A DNA stretch of 64,000 nucleotides, from the NCBI GenBank assembly GCA_030272155.1, contig CP126200.1, forward strand, positions 1,674,001 through 1,738,000, written 5' to 3'. The DNA comes from Tetradesmus obliquus. Its lineage: Eukaryota; Chlorophyta; Chlorophyceae; Sphaeropleales; Scenedesmaceae. The notes beneath the pieces were generated by a model. That model was not told where the DNA came from, did no database searches, and saw only the letters and a list, made by a program, of their open reading frames with translations. The translations under genes and the position numbers were made by a program. Positions 11,590 to 28,418 of the stretch are shown one piece after another. Positions within the stretch are counted from its first letter, which is position 1; every line of letters begins with the position of its first letter.

Positions 11590-13282
11590 GCGTTTCAAAC
11601 TATGCTGACCGGATCGCCTGGTCAGACGCGCAGATATTGATTACTTTGACGCATGCCGTGACGGTTGTAGGCTACCATACCAACCATACAGCGACATGAA
11701 AAGCTGTAGCGTAAACAGTTTTCCATCCACTGGGGCGGGGCGCATCTCTGAGCGAACACCAACGTCAAAGCGACTGTCACATAGTGTGAAGTGCCCTTCA
11801 AAGTTCATGGTGCGTTTGAACAACCTGCATGAGACGAGCTGAGCAACTCACAATCTACAAACGTGTCTCTATGTCTTTTTTAACATCGGTTGGACAGCGC
11901 ACGGCTGCTCCGCGGTATTCACTTGTGCATCACCACAGGGACCAACCTACAGCAAATATGGCGTCTACGCACAACCGTACTCCGCAGCAGCAGCCCCTGC
12001 CCGATGAAACGCAAACCAGAGCAATTCATCTTACCAACTGGCCATGGGCAGCAGCTGCACTCGCCATGCACTGCAATGGCCGACCAAGCAGTACAGGTGA
12101 AGGTCCATGAAGAGCCAACACATGTGCCTCCAGTCACCTCAAATGTTACTATGCTGTTGATGATATTGATGCTGATTATTTGGCACACACGCCATGCTGT
12201 TAGGCTGCCAGCGCGTGCAGTGCATGGTGATCACGCTGTCACATGTGGCCTAGCTGCGCAGTCTGTCACAGCAGCTGCTGCAGCGCAAAGCCATCCAAGA
12301 TGACGCCAGGACCCATATGTAACTATGCTCTCTCTAAAAGCGGGCTGCCTGGGCCTGTCTGGTTACGGCTACAGTCAAGAGGTGCGCCATGATCTCACAA
12401 GTAACGCATTGCAATGGTTGCACTTGTGCGAGAGCGCACAGTTTGGAACGCACAGACCTGAAACAAGATGTGGAGATGGAACTGCAACTGGTGCAAGTTA
12501 CACAGGCCCTGGCCCCACATGGGGAGCACCGCCGCATGTATAAAGGGTTGCAGCAAAGACAGTGCAATTTGCACTTGCATGTGGCGCCCTCATTGGATGC
12601 AGGGCCGAACCTTGGCAAACTAGCAGATGTTGAGACGGTGCGTGGCACAAGATGGACGTCGCACAAAAGCACTTGAGATGGTGAACCAATCTTGCATCAC
12701 CTGTCATACATGGACAACAGACGTGCACAGAGGTTCACAGAATCCCAACAATGGCAATGCCGTGCAACGCAACACAACATGCAACACCAGCTGTACTGCA
12801 GCATAAAGAGTGACAGCATGCAGCACAGTAGACTCCTGAGAGCAAGCAAACAGGCACATGTCGCCAAGTGCCAGCTGCACAGCTGCAGCAGCACGCATTG
12901 CGTGCGCACGCAACAGCATACTGCTGCTCGAGAAACTGCCACAGCAGTGCTGTATGCGTCACTCCGCACAGTAAGACCGGGCCAATTGTCACAAAGTATT
13001 ATACATTCGGTGTCTGCGATATTTTGCAGCGGCACTTATGCAGCGCCAGCAGCACTCACGACAAGCAACAAGGTGTTGCCAGCACACTCGATAATAATGT
13101 ACAAAGTGTCAGCAGATAACCCGTCAACCTTGTCGAGCGCCGCGCGCCGTGTTATGTCAGCACCAGCAGCAGCTGGTGCAGCGCGAACACCACAACAACA
13201 GCAGCACAGGCGCCACGATCCACACTCGAAACCCAGCACAAACCCGAGACCCATCAAATCTGCAGGTTCAGTTGAAGCACCC
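11590..13282. other. Intergenic: upstream of gene B, downstream of METTL1
   Basis: No coding exon is supported. It should contain the promoter of gene B and the 3' UTR of the methyltransferase gene. Open frames in the stretch have no recognisable composition or motif. Confidence 0.5.
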
Positions 13283-17629
<4,347 letters not shown>

Positions 17630-18498
17630 TGTGGCCAGGTGCTGCAGATCGAGCACAGCGCCGACAAGTGACTGCTTGCCTGACAATCAATCTCAAATGT
17701 AACGCTGATTGATTAGTTTGCGCATGTGAAATACAATAGGTAGATGCCAACAAATTGGCATGCGATTTGGGTGCCGTGCCTTCGCTGTTGACATTGCTGC
17801 AACCCTGAACCCAAACTGCCTTTGAACCTTGGGTGCACCACCTGCATGGCTCGGGTAGGCCTAACCTGCTGCATCTACCGCAGTCATGACCATCCTAATG
17901 TGCCTGAAACCAACGCCAGCAGGGGTCTGCGCAGCAATGCCTGCTGTGTGTCAGGTACATGTTGCACTGCAACAACACTAGGCAAGAGAGGGAAGACCAG
18001 TGGAATTCTCCAAAATTGTGTTGAGTTGAAATATGCCACATGCGTGGCATTCAGCTGTTGACCGTGGTGAGTGGACTTTGCAGGGGCCTTGCATCAGCCA
18101 ATTGCAATTGGTCTGGCCAGACACAGTCCGGCAGTCAGGCTTCCAGCAATGTGTGCTACTTCGTGCGTGTAGGTCCTGCAGCTGCAATTTTTGCACTTGA
18201 AAAACACGTGCTTAACACCATCCACAGTTGCTGCGTCCTGCATACCTGAGTGTACTGCTGCCTGTTACAACTTCGAACCATGCTCAAGGTGTTGCTCCGT
18301 GGTTCTGCCATCTGACACTTTCAGCAGCAGCTGCCAGTGCTATACGAGGGACGTTATGACTTCGGTTTGTCTGTTCGCTGTAAGGTTGCTGATCACCGAG
18401 AAGAGCCTGATGCGGTCGAGCGACGTGCTGCCTTCCACGCTTCTGCAATGTGATCTGCTTTGATAAGCTCGTTTGCAGCGCCTTGCAGTATTAGAAGC
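17630..18498. promoter_or_regulatory. Shared upstream region of divergent METTL1 and NUP160
   Basis: 869 bases separate the two start codons, with METTL1 leaving to the left and NUP160 to the right. Both promoters must lie here, or one 5' UTR extends across. I see no convincing TATA box or exon. Confidence 0.6.
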
Positions 18499-21400
18499 AT
18501 GGATCGCCTTATTGAAACGCGACATGTGGCAGCTGTGGACTACAGGGACGTCACAGCAGCAGGGCAGCAGCACGATGACCCAAACAGGTGGCTGTTCCTG
18601 CCGCAGACATCAGGTAAGGCCTCCCTAACCTGCTGATCACTATTCTGCATTATGTCCTCTTCTGTTGCAGCCGATGTAACGTGCTGCTGACACGGTACAC
18701 ATCTGCAAGTACTGCTGCTGCTACTGCTGTTGCGGCGCAAAAAGGACAGCGTTCAAACAAGTTCAACTGCTGTTGTATGCTGCAGGTGGCAGCGTAGCAC
18801 TGCCCAGCAGGTCGCAGGGACAGCCAGGCAATCAGCTCTACTGGCACCTGCACAACCACACCACATCAACCCTCACGCTCGCAGAAGTGTCGCTCAGCAA
18901 TGGGCAGACTGGCCAGGGGGTTCAACTACACATCCCCGGCCAAGTCTTTTCAGCACTCGCATGTGATACATCATCAGGGGATGCATGCTACCTCTTCCTG
19001 CTGCTCAGCAGCAGATCAGTCGGCGTGCTGCGGCTGCCAAACCCCAGGCAGCAGCAGCTGCAGCGTCCTGCAAGCGGCAGCAGCAGCAGTAACCGCAGCA
19101 CTGCTAGCGTGCTGAACTCAATACACGCACACAGCTTGCTGCAGCTGCACCTGCCGCAGCAACTCTCGCAGCTGGGGGTGCCAACAGCACTGGCTGCTGT
19201 TGATGGCCACCTTTGCATCGGAGGCAGCGAAGGGGGTGTTACTTGCTTGCCGCTTTCGTCACTAACATCTGGCCAAGCCCCGGCCCAGGGTTCAGTGCTG
19301 CAGCTGAACCCTAGCAACCTGATCGTGCAGATGCGGCGCCGCATGGGCTTTGCTAGCAGCAGCAGCGTTGTGGCAGCACTGCCAGTGCGCATCCCAGCTG
19401 CAGCAGGCAGCCAGCAGCAGCAGCAGCAGCAGCAGAATGAGTCGCTGCTCGTTGTGCACGAAGACGGCAGCTGCCACCAGTGGTTTGTCAGCAGCAGCAG
19501 GCAGGGTTTCAGCCAAACCCTTGCAAGCGATGCTGCTGCGCGGCAGCTGCGGCCCAACCGAGTGCTGCTGTGCTACCCTGGCGAATCCACACGCCGCAGC
19601 AGCAGCAACAGCAGCGCTGGAGGCAGCTGGGATATTCTGCTGGTCTGGGATGTGAGTATGGCAGATGCTGGAGGTCAGAGCGATGTGAGGGTGCTGCCGC
19701 TGCGCCTGCAGGCAAATGCAGCAGCCGCAACTACAGCAGCAGCAGCAGCAGCTGGTGCAGCCAAGCTTGAGGCAGTGATGCAACAGCCGCAGCAGCTGCA
19801 GTTGGAGTGGCCTGATGCTTCGCTGCTTGATGCTCGAGTGGAGTCGCAGCAGCTGCTGCTGCTGATAGGGACCAAGGCGGGCGCGTCGCACGTGGTGGCT
19901 TATGGGCTGAAGGATTGGGCGTATCAGGGGCGGTGCCAGCTGCTGCAGCAGCGCGGGAGTGCCGATTGGGGCATGAAAGAGGTGCGTGTGTCGTGCGGGC
20001 TTGCAGAGTCAGTTACACAGCAAGTTGATTGTGAGGATCTGCAGAATTAGCAAGTGATGTTGTGGCGTTGCCGGCTGTGTGGCAGCTGGGCTGTTTGTGT
20101 AGATGAGGATGCAGTTTCGGCTGTGGCTGCTGGCAGTGCAGCAGTGTGTGCTGCTGAACCAGCGTAGCATCTGCCTGCATTTTGCTCTTCAACGCCTTAA
20201 TCTTGCATGCTAACCGTGCTGCTGTATTTACTGCGTGTTACTGCTATCAGGAGCTCTGGTGCTGCGCATTGGAAGCAGCCAACCCCAGCAGCAGTAGCAG
20301 CAGCAATGCTGCTGCCAGCCAGGTGCTTGGGCAGCTGCTGGTGCCTGGGCAGCTGTGCCTGTCATCACTGGCTGCTGCACTGGCCTACCATGGGGCGCAG
20401 ATGAGTGAGGCGGAGGCAGCAGCAGCAAGCTTGAGCCAGCTGCAGGTGAGGGGACGATTTCTGTGTGTGGTGTCTGGGCAGTCTGTGTATGAGGGGTCAT
20501 CCTGCTATGTTTTCCTATGGCATCTGTGCAGCGGGCAGTGCAACACTCCAGGCCAGATTCAGGTTCTGCCTCATCGCCTTGCATGCACACACCTAACAAT
20601 AAATGTGTCCTGCGTCTGCACGCTCCCACTGCCCTCACCCTTCTTGTCCCTGCCCCGGACTCACCACAGGGTCGCATCAGCGCAGCGGTGCAATTCATTC
20701 AAGCCAGGTTCCCAGCCTACAGCCCCGCGCGCTGCTGGCACGCTCTCTTCGCCTCTTATTGCGAGGCCTGGCAGCAGCAGCACGCGCTGCTGGGACTGTT
20801 TGGCGCTGCCGGCGGCTGGCTTGGGGTGGTGCGGGCGGGCGGGCTGCTGAGTGTGCTGCGGCGGCCGAGTGCGCCTGAGGTGCTGCTGGCAGAAAGTAAC
20901 ATCAAAGCGCTTGGCGAAGTGCTGCAGGTGGGAATGATGAGTATCTCTTGTTGCGCACTTGTTTTTGTATGAAATGATCGCAAGTAAAAGTGTTCTCGAG
21001 GTGCTGGGTTGCACGGGCTGCTGGGCTTGTTTGGCGCTGCTGGCTGCTGGCTAGGGGTGGTGCGGGCGGGCGGGCTGCTGAGTGTGCTGCGGCGGCCGAG
21101 TGCGCCCGAGGTGCTGCTGGCAGAAAGTAACATCAAAGCGCTTGGCGAGGTACTGCAGGTGGGAATGTTGCACTCTGTTGTTCAATGCACTTGTGTTGCT
21201 CTGTTTTTCCTTTTTTGTGAATTGGTAGTGCACATTTTGGCCTCTTACTGCGAGGCGTGGCAGCAGCAGCAGCACGCACTGCTGGGACTGTTTGGCGCTG
21301 CCGGCGGCTGGCTAGGGGCTGTGCGGGCGGGTGGGCTGCTGAGTGTGCTGCGGCCGCCGAGTGCGCCTCAGGTGCTGCTGGCAGAAAGTAACATCAAAGC

Positions 21401-24400
21401 GCTCGGCGAGGTACTGCAGGTGAGAATGTTGCACTCTGTTGTTCGATGCACTTGTGTGTGTTGTTGTGAATTGGTAGTGCACATTTTGGCCTCTTACTGC
21501 GAGGCGTGGCAGCAGCAGCACGCACTGCTGGGACTGTTTGGCGCTGCCGGCGGCTGGCTAGGGGCTGTGCGGGCGGGTGGGCTGCTGAGTGTGCTGCGGC
21601 GGCCGAGTGCGCCTCAGGTGCTGCTGGCAGAAAGTAACATCAAAGCGCTCGGCGAGGTACTGCAGGTGAGAATGTTGCACTCTGTTGTTCGATGCACTTG
21701 TGTGTGTTTTTGTGAATTGGTAGTGCACATTTTGGCCTCTTACTGCGAGGCGTGGCAGCAGCAGCACGCACTGCTGGGACTGTTTGGCGCTGCCGGCGGC
21801 TGGCTGGGTGTGGTGCGGGCGGGTGGGCTGCTGAGCGTGCTGCGGCGGCCGAGTGCGCCTGAGGTGCTGCTGGCTGAAAGTAACATCAAAGCGCTTGGCG
21901 AGGTACTGCAGGTGGGAATGCTGCACTCTGTTGTTTGATGCACTTGTGTTTCTGTGTTTCTTTGTTATTTATGGATTGGTAGTGCACATTTTTCGCTTCC
22001 TACTGCGAGGCCTGGCAGCAGCAGCACGTGGCGCTGCCGGCGGCTGACTCGGTGTGGTGGGGGCGGGCGGCCTGCTGAGCGTGCTGCGGCGGCCGAGTGC
22101 GCCTGAGGTGCTGCTAGCAGAGAGCAGCGTGAAGGCACTTGGCGAAGTGCTGCAGGTGGGAATGATGAGTGTCTCTTGTTATGCACTTTATGTTTGTGTG
22201 TAGAATGATGTGCAAGTAGTAGTATGCTGGAGGTGCTGGGTTGCACGCGCTGCTGGGCCTGTTTGGTGCTGCCGGCGGCTGGTTGGGGGCTGTGCGGGCA
22301 GGCGGGCTGCTGAGCGTGTTGCGGCGGCCGAGTGCGCCTGAGGTGCTGCTGGCAGAAAGTAACAGCAAAGCGCTTGGCGAGGTGCTGCAGGTGGGAATGA
22401 TAGCAACCACCAACACAAAGTACCACTGATAGTTTTGGTACGTGCACTTCCGCTGATATTTTCGAACATCTCAGCAGAAGAGCTCGCCTGAAGGCAATGA
22501 ATGTATGTCCTGCAAGTGGCTGTTGGTGTCAGCTTGATATGTTCGCGATGCCCAGTGGGCCTGGTTGAGCTTTGTGCAAAATGCTGCACACCTTTTGGCC
22601 TGTAGAGCTGTCACAAAGTTTCTGCACCTGCTGCTGCTGCTGCCGCTGCTGCAGGTTGCTGGTGCTGCTGGCAGCAGCAGGGATGCCCGGCCCATCCCTG
22701 GCGGTGCTGCTGAACTGGCAAAGGTGTGTTTGCATTGGCTGCAGCGTTTATGTGGTTAGGTGCGCCAGGTTTGGCCCGGGAGGATGTGTTACAACAGCTT
22801 TGGATGTACCTATGTCTCAGCTTGGTCAGTCAGCAGCCACATCCCTGAAGTTCCTGTGATGCTCAGTCCATATGCATCGTCAACTGCTGTTGCTGCCACT
22901 GTTATCTGCTTTCAATCATGCTGTTCCTGCAATGGCTTGGTTATGCTGCTGCTGCTGCTGCTGCCAGGTGCGGCTGTGCCTGAGTATGCTGGGAGAGCTG
23001 CTGGGCCAGCCGGCAATGCGCGTGATGACGCAGGCGGTCATGGCAGGTACGGGATTGCCCTTGTTTGCCTTTGGGTTTGTGCATTTGAGTGTGGCTGGGA
23101 TCGCTTGAGATCATGGTCGCATTTCAAACCAACAGAGCAAGTGCGCGATGACGCAGGCAGTCATGGTAGGTGCGGCAGAGGTTGCAGACATGATGCAAGC
23201 TTGTGTGCCGCAGCTGAAACTGCAGCCCACAGCCGCAAGCAGTTGTTGCACTCGTCAAATCAGTCTAACCCAGCTGCACACACAGGGCACAACTCACAGG
23301 CTGAACGTATACTTTGATATACTTTGAATGTACCGTGATATCTGTGCTGTTGACCACGCGCGCAATGTGCCTCTGAGCTGAGTTACAGCGGTGAACACCA
23401 CTCGATCTCAACCCAGCATACCCAGCATCACCGCTTCTTTTGCAAACACCTCATAACATTGCCCCATGCTGTGTGCTGCTGTGTGCTGCATCACCAACTG
23501 CTCTCGCAACTGCTTTCAACAGGTGTGTCAGTGGAGGGTGAGCTGCTGCCTCGCTTCCTAGAGCTGCTGCTGCAAGGGCCGCCTGCAGCAGCAGCAGCAG
23601 CATCCGGCAGCAGTGGCGCAAGCGTGCTGGCTGGCGGTGTTGCTGCGCGGCTGGCTGAGTGGCGGCTGCAGCGGCAGGCGCAGCTGCTGGCTGTGCAGGA
23701 GCAGCTTGCTGAGCTGCCTTACCCACTGGAGACTCTGAGGTAGGTCAAGCTGTTGGAAGGGAACAAGTTCGCTTCCTTTGCTTGGTCATTTTGGTGGCAA
23801 GCGCGCCTTTGAACAGGCAGGCGCAACTGCTGGCTGTTCAGGAGCAGCTAGCTGAGCTGCCTTACCCGCTGGATACGTTGAGGTAGGTCAAGTTGTTGGA
23901 AAGGAATTTTTTTTGGTTTGCTTGACGTATCGGTGGCAATCACGCATTTAAAACAGGCAGGCGCAGCTGCTGGCTGTGCAGAAGCAGCTAGCTGAGCTGC
24001 CCTACCCGCTGGATACGTTGAGGTAGGTCGACCTGCCTGAGCGTCTCCAGCGGCTAAGGCAGCTCAGACACCGCTGGAAAGGGGCGACCTTGTCTGATCA
24101 GTGACTAGTGTGTGTGCCTGCGGCCAAGCGTGCACTTGAACAGGCAGGCACAGCTGCCGACTGTGCAGGAGCAAGTTGCCGGGCTGCCACACCCGCTGGA
24201 GACTTTAGAGGTAGGTCTTAGCGCTGGAAAGGGACGAGTTTTTGTTATGAATGACTAGTATTTCTGGTGTCAAGTGCACACGTGAACAGGCCGGCACAGC
24301 TGCTGGCTGTGCAGGAGCAGGCTGAGCTGCAGCATGCGCTGGAGACGCTCAGGTGGGGCGCATATGCCCGGCACTAGGCAGCTCGCGCTTAAATCGGCTA

Positions 24401-27400
24401 TCCAGTGTGCCTTGTTTGCAAGCGTGCACTCGATCGTGTGGCTCATGTGTGGGCGGTGCCAGAGCAGCGTGCTGAGCTGCCCGTGCTGCTCAAGCTGCTG
24501 CTTGCTCACTGCTCACGCCCTTCCCTTGGCTGCTGGTTTGCTGCACTGCGCTGCGCAGTGGTGTTGTGGACCTGTCGATCAAGACTGCAACAGCAGCAGC
24601 AGCACAGTTGCAGGCACCGGCAGCAGCAGCTGCAGGAGATGCCAACCTTGGACCTCAGATGGGCAGCCTGCTGTCAAGCATTGCCCTGCATTCAGCGCGT
24701 GCATCGTGCATGGCGCTGCAGCAGCTGCTGCTACTGCTCGGCTGCATCAGCCAGCTTGGACGAGTGGGGTCCACGCAGCTAACTGCAGCAGATCAAGCAG
24801 CCATCATTCAAGATGAGATTCCCCGCCTCGCAAAGGCGCTGCGTTCTGCTGCTGTTGCGCTGTGGCTGTGCAAGACTCCTGCCAGTGCTGCTGTGGCTGG
24901 CGCTGCGGGCGCTGCTACCGGCAATGTGAATGCTGGTGGGGGTTTAGCCCCCCTGATGGGTTTAAGGCTTCCCACGCCTTCAGGAACGCCAGCTGGCACT
25001 CCTAGGGACGTTATGGAGGACGGTGGCACAGCAGCAGCAGCAGCAGCAGCAGCGACGCCCAGGAGTGGGTTTGGAGGTCAGGGGGTGCAAGCAGCAGCGC
25101 CTGCATGGCAGCAGCCGCTTGCAGCACACATGCTGCCACTGTTCTGGAAGCAGCAACAGCAGCAGCAGCAGGGTGTAGGTGCGCAGCTGGGGGATCTTGG
25201 GAGTCAGCTGGCAGTGTGGCTGATGCTGGGGGCTGGGGCTGACTCAGCAGCAGCAGCAGCAGCAGCAGCAGGGGGTGCGGCTGATGCTGCAGCAGCTAGC
25301 ACCAGAGCAGCAGCAGCAGTGGCAGCGGTGACCAACCCCCAAGGCCTAGCTGGCAGAGCTGTTCTGCTTGGATACCAGCTGTTCGTGTGTCGGGAGTATG
25401 AGGCTATGCGGCGGCTGGTGCAGCTGATTGGGGGCGAGGAGCCTTCTGAAGCAGGCTTGCAGTTCATTTTGGGGTTGAGCATCGCCTGTGGCCTTAAGAA
25501 GCAGCAGCCAGGCAGCAGCGGGGCGCTGGATTCTGCGGTAGGGCACCTGTTCAGGGCTGCCGCAGGTTTGACTGGTGCAGAGGCAGCTCCGCTGCGGCTA
25601 GTTCTGCAGCTGCTGCGGCAGCGCCAGGGCAGCAGCGGTGCTCTTGCAGGAGGAGGCTCTGCTGCTGCAGGTGCTGCAGATGATATGGAGATGGAGTTGA
25701 TGGATACAGTTGAAGCAGCAGAAGATACTGCAGGGGAGTTGGGTGCGCGGAAAGTGCGGCAGGAAGCGCAGCTGCGGCTGCAGTTCTGTCAAGCTGTCGT
25801 GCTGCTGTTTGAACGCGAGGGCGTAACACAAGGCGCGCTTGCGTTTGCCCGTGCGGCGCTGGGCGCGGCTGATGCTGCGTATGGCCCGGAGCAGCAGCAG
25901 GAGAAGGTGCAAAACCAAGGTGGGAAGCTTGGCTGCTGCTGCTGCAAGCGTGTGGATGGTTGTATGTGGCTCCACTACGTGCTTCCAAGGTTGCAGCCGG
26001 ACTTGCATGGTGTTTTGGCAGTACTACGGCACCCCCCTCCCGCTGTCCTTCCTGCAAAGCTTTGCCTCCTTCCGCTCACTGCTTACCTTCCTTGTTGCTG
26101 ACTGCTTGCAATTCGCCTGCCTGCAACCCGCCATCTGAATTCTTATCGTATCCACCCCTTCCTGCAGCCGCGCTGTGGGCCAGCGTGTTCAACTTTGCCT
26201 CAGAGCTCGACCTCATCCACGACGCCTACACAGCAGCACTCTCCAACCCCCTGCCGGAGCGAGCAGCAGAGTCAGTGATACGCCTCGCGCAGTCGCTGGT
26301 TGACCGAGGGCAGCTGCAGCAGCTGCTGTCGCTGCCGTGGGCTGGAGTGCTGCTGCTCAGCAGGAATGGCCTCAAGGAGCCGGTGCCTGTCGTTGAGGTG
26401 GGTGTTTTACCAAGTTTGACCAGCTTATTCATGTGCCTTTGTAATGGCAAATACTTGCTGCAGGCCTTGTGTCAACACTGTTGTGGGTTGTATAGCCAGC
26501 AAACAAGTGATCAGAGAAGCGAGTTTGCACATGTACATCACGCACGCGGCTGCACAAACCCACCACCCTTGTGCTTTTCTTTTCACCACGATGATGTGGC
26601 TCTTGCTGACTGCACTGCTGCCTGTGTGTCTCCGTGTTGCTGTGTGCCTGCAAACATCGCCACACCCTGCCACCATCCACACCTCCACACCCCACAGCTG
26701 GTGATCGACAAGCTGACCAGGAGGGCCCTGCACAGCGAGCTGTCAGTCACGCCATGCCCCCACCAAGGGCTGTTTGACTTTTTAACAGCCTGGGGCAACT
26801 ACAAGGCAGCAGCAGCAGCCATGCTGAGTCATGCCAGGCGGCTGAGGGCAGCAGGAGCAGCAGGAGGCAAGCAGCGGCGAGGAGCAGCACTGCAGGAGAC
26901 AGTCGAGGAGGTCATGGCTGCATATGGTGAGTGGCTGGTGTGTTGTTGCTTGCATGATTGGCATATCTAGGCTGCTTGCTGCTCTCTGGCGCACATCTTG
27001 AAGTAGATGCTGCTGCTCCCTTTCTAAGTACATGCTTGCAGGCAAAGAATCATTGCTGTGATGTCATCTCGCTGCTGCAGCCGATAGCCTCATGGAGTCA
27101 AAGCCCAATACTGAAGCAACTCCAGCCACTGCCACTAAACAACGTGCTCGCCGCTGCGCTGTCGTGTTCCCCTGCTGCATATGTTCCCTGCCTTGGCCCT
27201 GCAGCTGCAAGCACAGCAATGCTGCAGTTGCTGGACTCCTCTGATGCTTGGCTGGATCCAGACCAGCCCCTTCTGGCACCCTTCCCTGCCCCACCTCCCC
27301 GCATCAGCAGCAGCACCAGCAGCAGCAGCACAGGCCTGGGCTCCTTAGCAGGCATGGCGCAGCAGCTGCCTGTCATTACCCTGCAGGACTTGCAGCGGGA

Positions 27401-28418
27401 GGCAGCGTTGTTCGGCGCCTCAGCGCTGCTGCTGCAGCAGCTACCAGGGCTTGAAGTCATGCAGTACGGGCTCTCAGGGGATTATGTGCTAGAGCAGCTG
27501 CTGGGCGCTCAGCAGTTTGCGGCAGCTGTGCAGCTGGTGCACACGCTGTACGGCGGGCCGGAGCTTGCAGGAACGCTTGCAGGAAAGCTCGAGGCGGTCG
27601 CGTTTGCGCTTGCAGGAGCCTGCGTGAAGCTGCAGCAGCGGCAGCTTGCAGGAAGCGACGGCTACGGCTTGCAGGAGGATGAGGAGGGTTTTGCAGCTGC
27701 GACGGCTGGGGTTTTGGCGCAAGGGATCATGTCGTACACGGGGCCGGGGCATCTGGGCAGTGAGGCTGCTGCAGCATGGCAGAAACTGAGGGAGCTCTTG
27801 GAGCTGTACGATGCTTCTGGCAGTACAGGCAGTACAGCAGATGGCAGTGCTGAGAGCTGTACCACAAGCAGCAGCAGCAGCAGCAGCAGCTTGGGTGGGC
27901 GGCTGCGGCTGTCTGCTGTGGACGGGGCGCTGTCAGAGCAGGCTGGCTTGCAGCTGCCGGCTTGGCTGCTGCAGCCGTTTGCACCTGCAGCTGGCATTGC
28001 TGGCGGCATGGCGGGCGCAGCAGCAGACCCTGCAGCCCTCATGCGTGTGTTCATCAAGCATGGGCGGCTGTTGGATGCAGCGCAGCTTGCAAAGGATCAT
28101 TTGGAAGCTTGGCAGCGGCAGGGTGCGCTGCTGCGTGCGCAGCCGGGTGCAGTGTGGCTGCCGCTTCAGGGGCTTGAGCTGCTGCATGCAAGCCTGGTGG
28201 CTGGTGCTGCACGGGCAGGGGCAGCAAAGCAGCAGCATGAGGCGGAAGTGCTAGGCACTTGGAGTGAGGTTTTGGAGATGGGCATTGCAGAGCATGTGGC
28301 GCTTGTGGGGAGCGATACAGGGAAGCTGGGAGCAGCTGTGCCAGCTGGTGGTGGCGGTGGTAGGGGTGGTGGTGGTGGTGGAGGGTATGGCGGCGGGGCA
28401 ATGGGGATGGTGTTTTGA
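18499..28418 (+). CDS. NUP160: Nucleoporin NUP160/NUP120 (Y-complex scaffold)
   Basis: Scaffold subunit of the outer-ring Y complex of the nuclear pore. Exons: 18499-18613, 18786-19981, 20251-20445, 20670-20927, 22655-22723, 22968-23046, 23523-23739, 24559-25919, 26168-26397, 26698-26926, 27088-28418. They sum to 5280 nt, 1759 residues, larger than the roughly 1400-1500 of most homologues because of Ala, Gln and Ser tracts. Exon 2 carries the N-terminal beta-propeller (LYWHLHNHT...LTLAEVSL). The rest is alpha-solenoid; FASELDLIHDAYTAALSNP, the FLTAWGNYKAAAAAML helix and LQDLQREAALFGA match NUP160 family helices. The C-terminus is Gly-rich. The two shortest exons and the last exon's acceptor (CGATAG) are the least certain. 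Tandem exon arrays occupy the introns at 20928-22654 and 23740-24558. Confidence 0.85.
20740..22390 (+). repeat. Seven-copy array of the NUP160 exon-4 3' half with its donor
   Basis: The exon 20670-20927 ends in LLAESNIKALGEVLQ followed by GTGGGA. Six further copies of its 3' half end at 21158, 21419, 21665, 21911, 22155 and 22390, spaced 231-261 bases. Most retain GTGGGA or GTGAGA donors. Copies 3-5 begin after TTGGTAGTGCACATTTT, a weak potential acceptor, then read ASYCEAWQQQHALLGLFG. Copies 2-5 and the sequence between them form one open frame from 21009 to 21938, because the spacings in that stretch are multiples of three. Copy 6 has a deletion and stop. Confidence 0.92.
23140..23172 (+). 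repeat. Partial copy of the NUP160 exon 22968-23046 3' end
   Basis: The bases GCGCGATGACGCAGGCAGTC repeat the end of the upstream exon (GCGCGTGATGACGCAGGCGGTC, which encodes MRVMTQAVMA), followed by a GTAGGT donor-like hexamer. It lies about 120 bases downstream in the intron. One copy only. Confidence 0.6.
23817..24500 (+). repeat. Array of complete duplicated 66-nt NUP160 exons with both splice sites
   Basis: The exon ending at 23739 finishes with RQAQLLAVQEQLAELPYPL. Copies at 23817-23882 (66 nt), 23957-24022 (66 nt), 24144-24210 (67 nt) and 24290-24352 (63 nt) each have an ACAG acceptor and a GTAGGT or GTGGGG donor. A further decayed piece lies near 24460-24500. Three of the four are phase 2-2 with lengths divisible by three, so they could be included without a frameshift, adding about 22 residues each. 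Confidence 0.9.

Noticed and set aside
24400..24560. Separate NUP160 exon beginning EQRAELPVLLKLLLAH
   Set aside because: It starts as another decayed copy of the 66-nt exon and its phase does not lead into the next exon, which has its own in-phase acceptor at 24558.
26980..27087. NUP160 last exon starting at the TTGCAG acceptor near 27042
   Set aside because: That acceptor would put the exon in the wrong phase relative to the donor at 26927; the GATAG acceptor at 27087 keeps the frame, although it is weaker.
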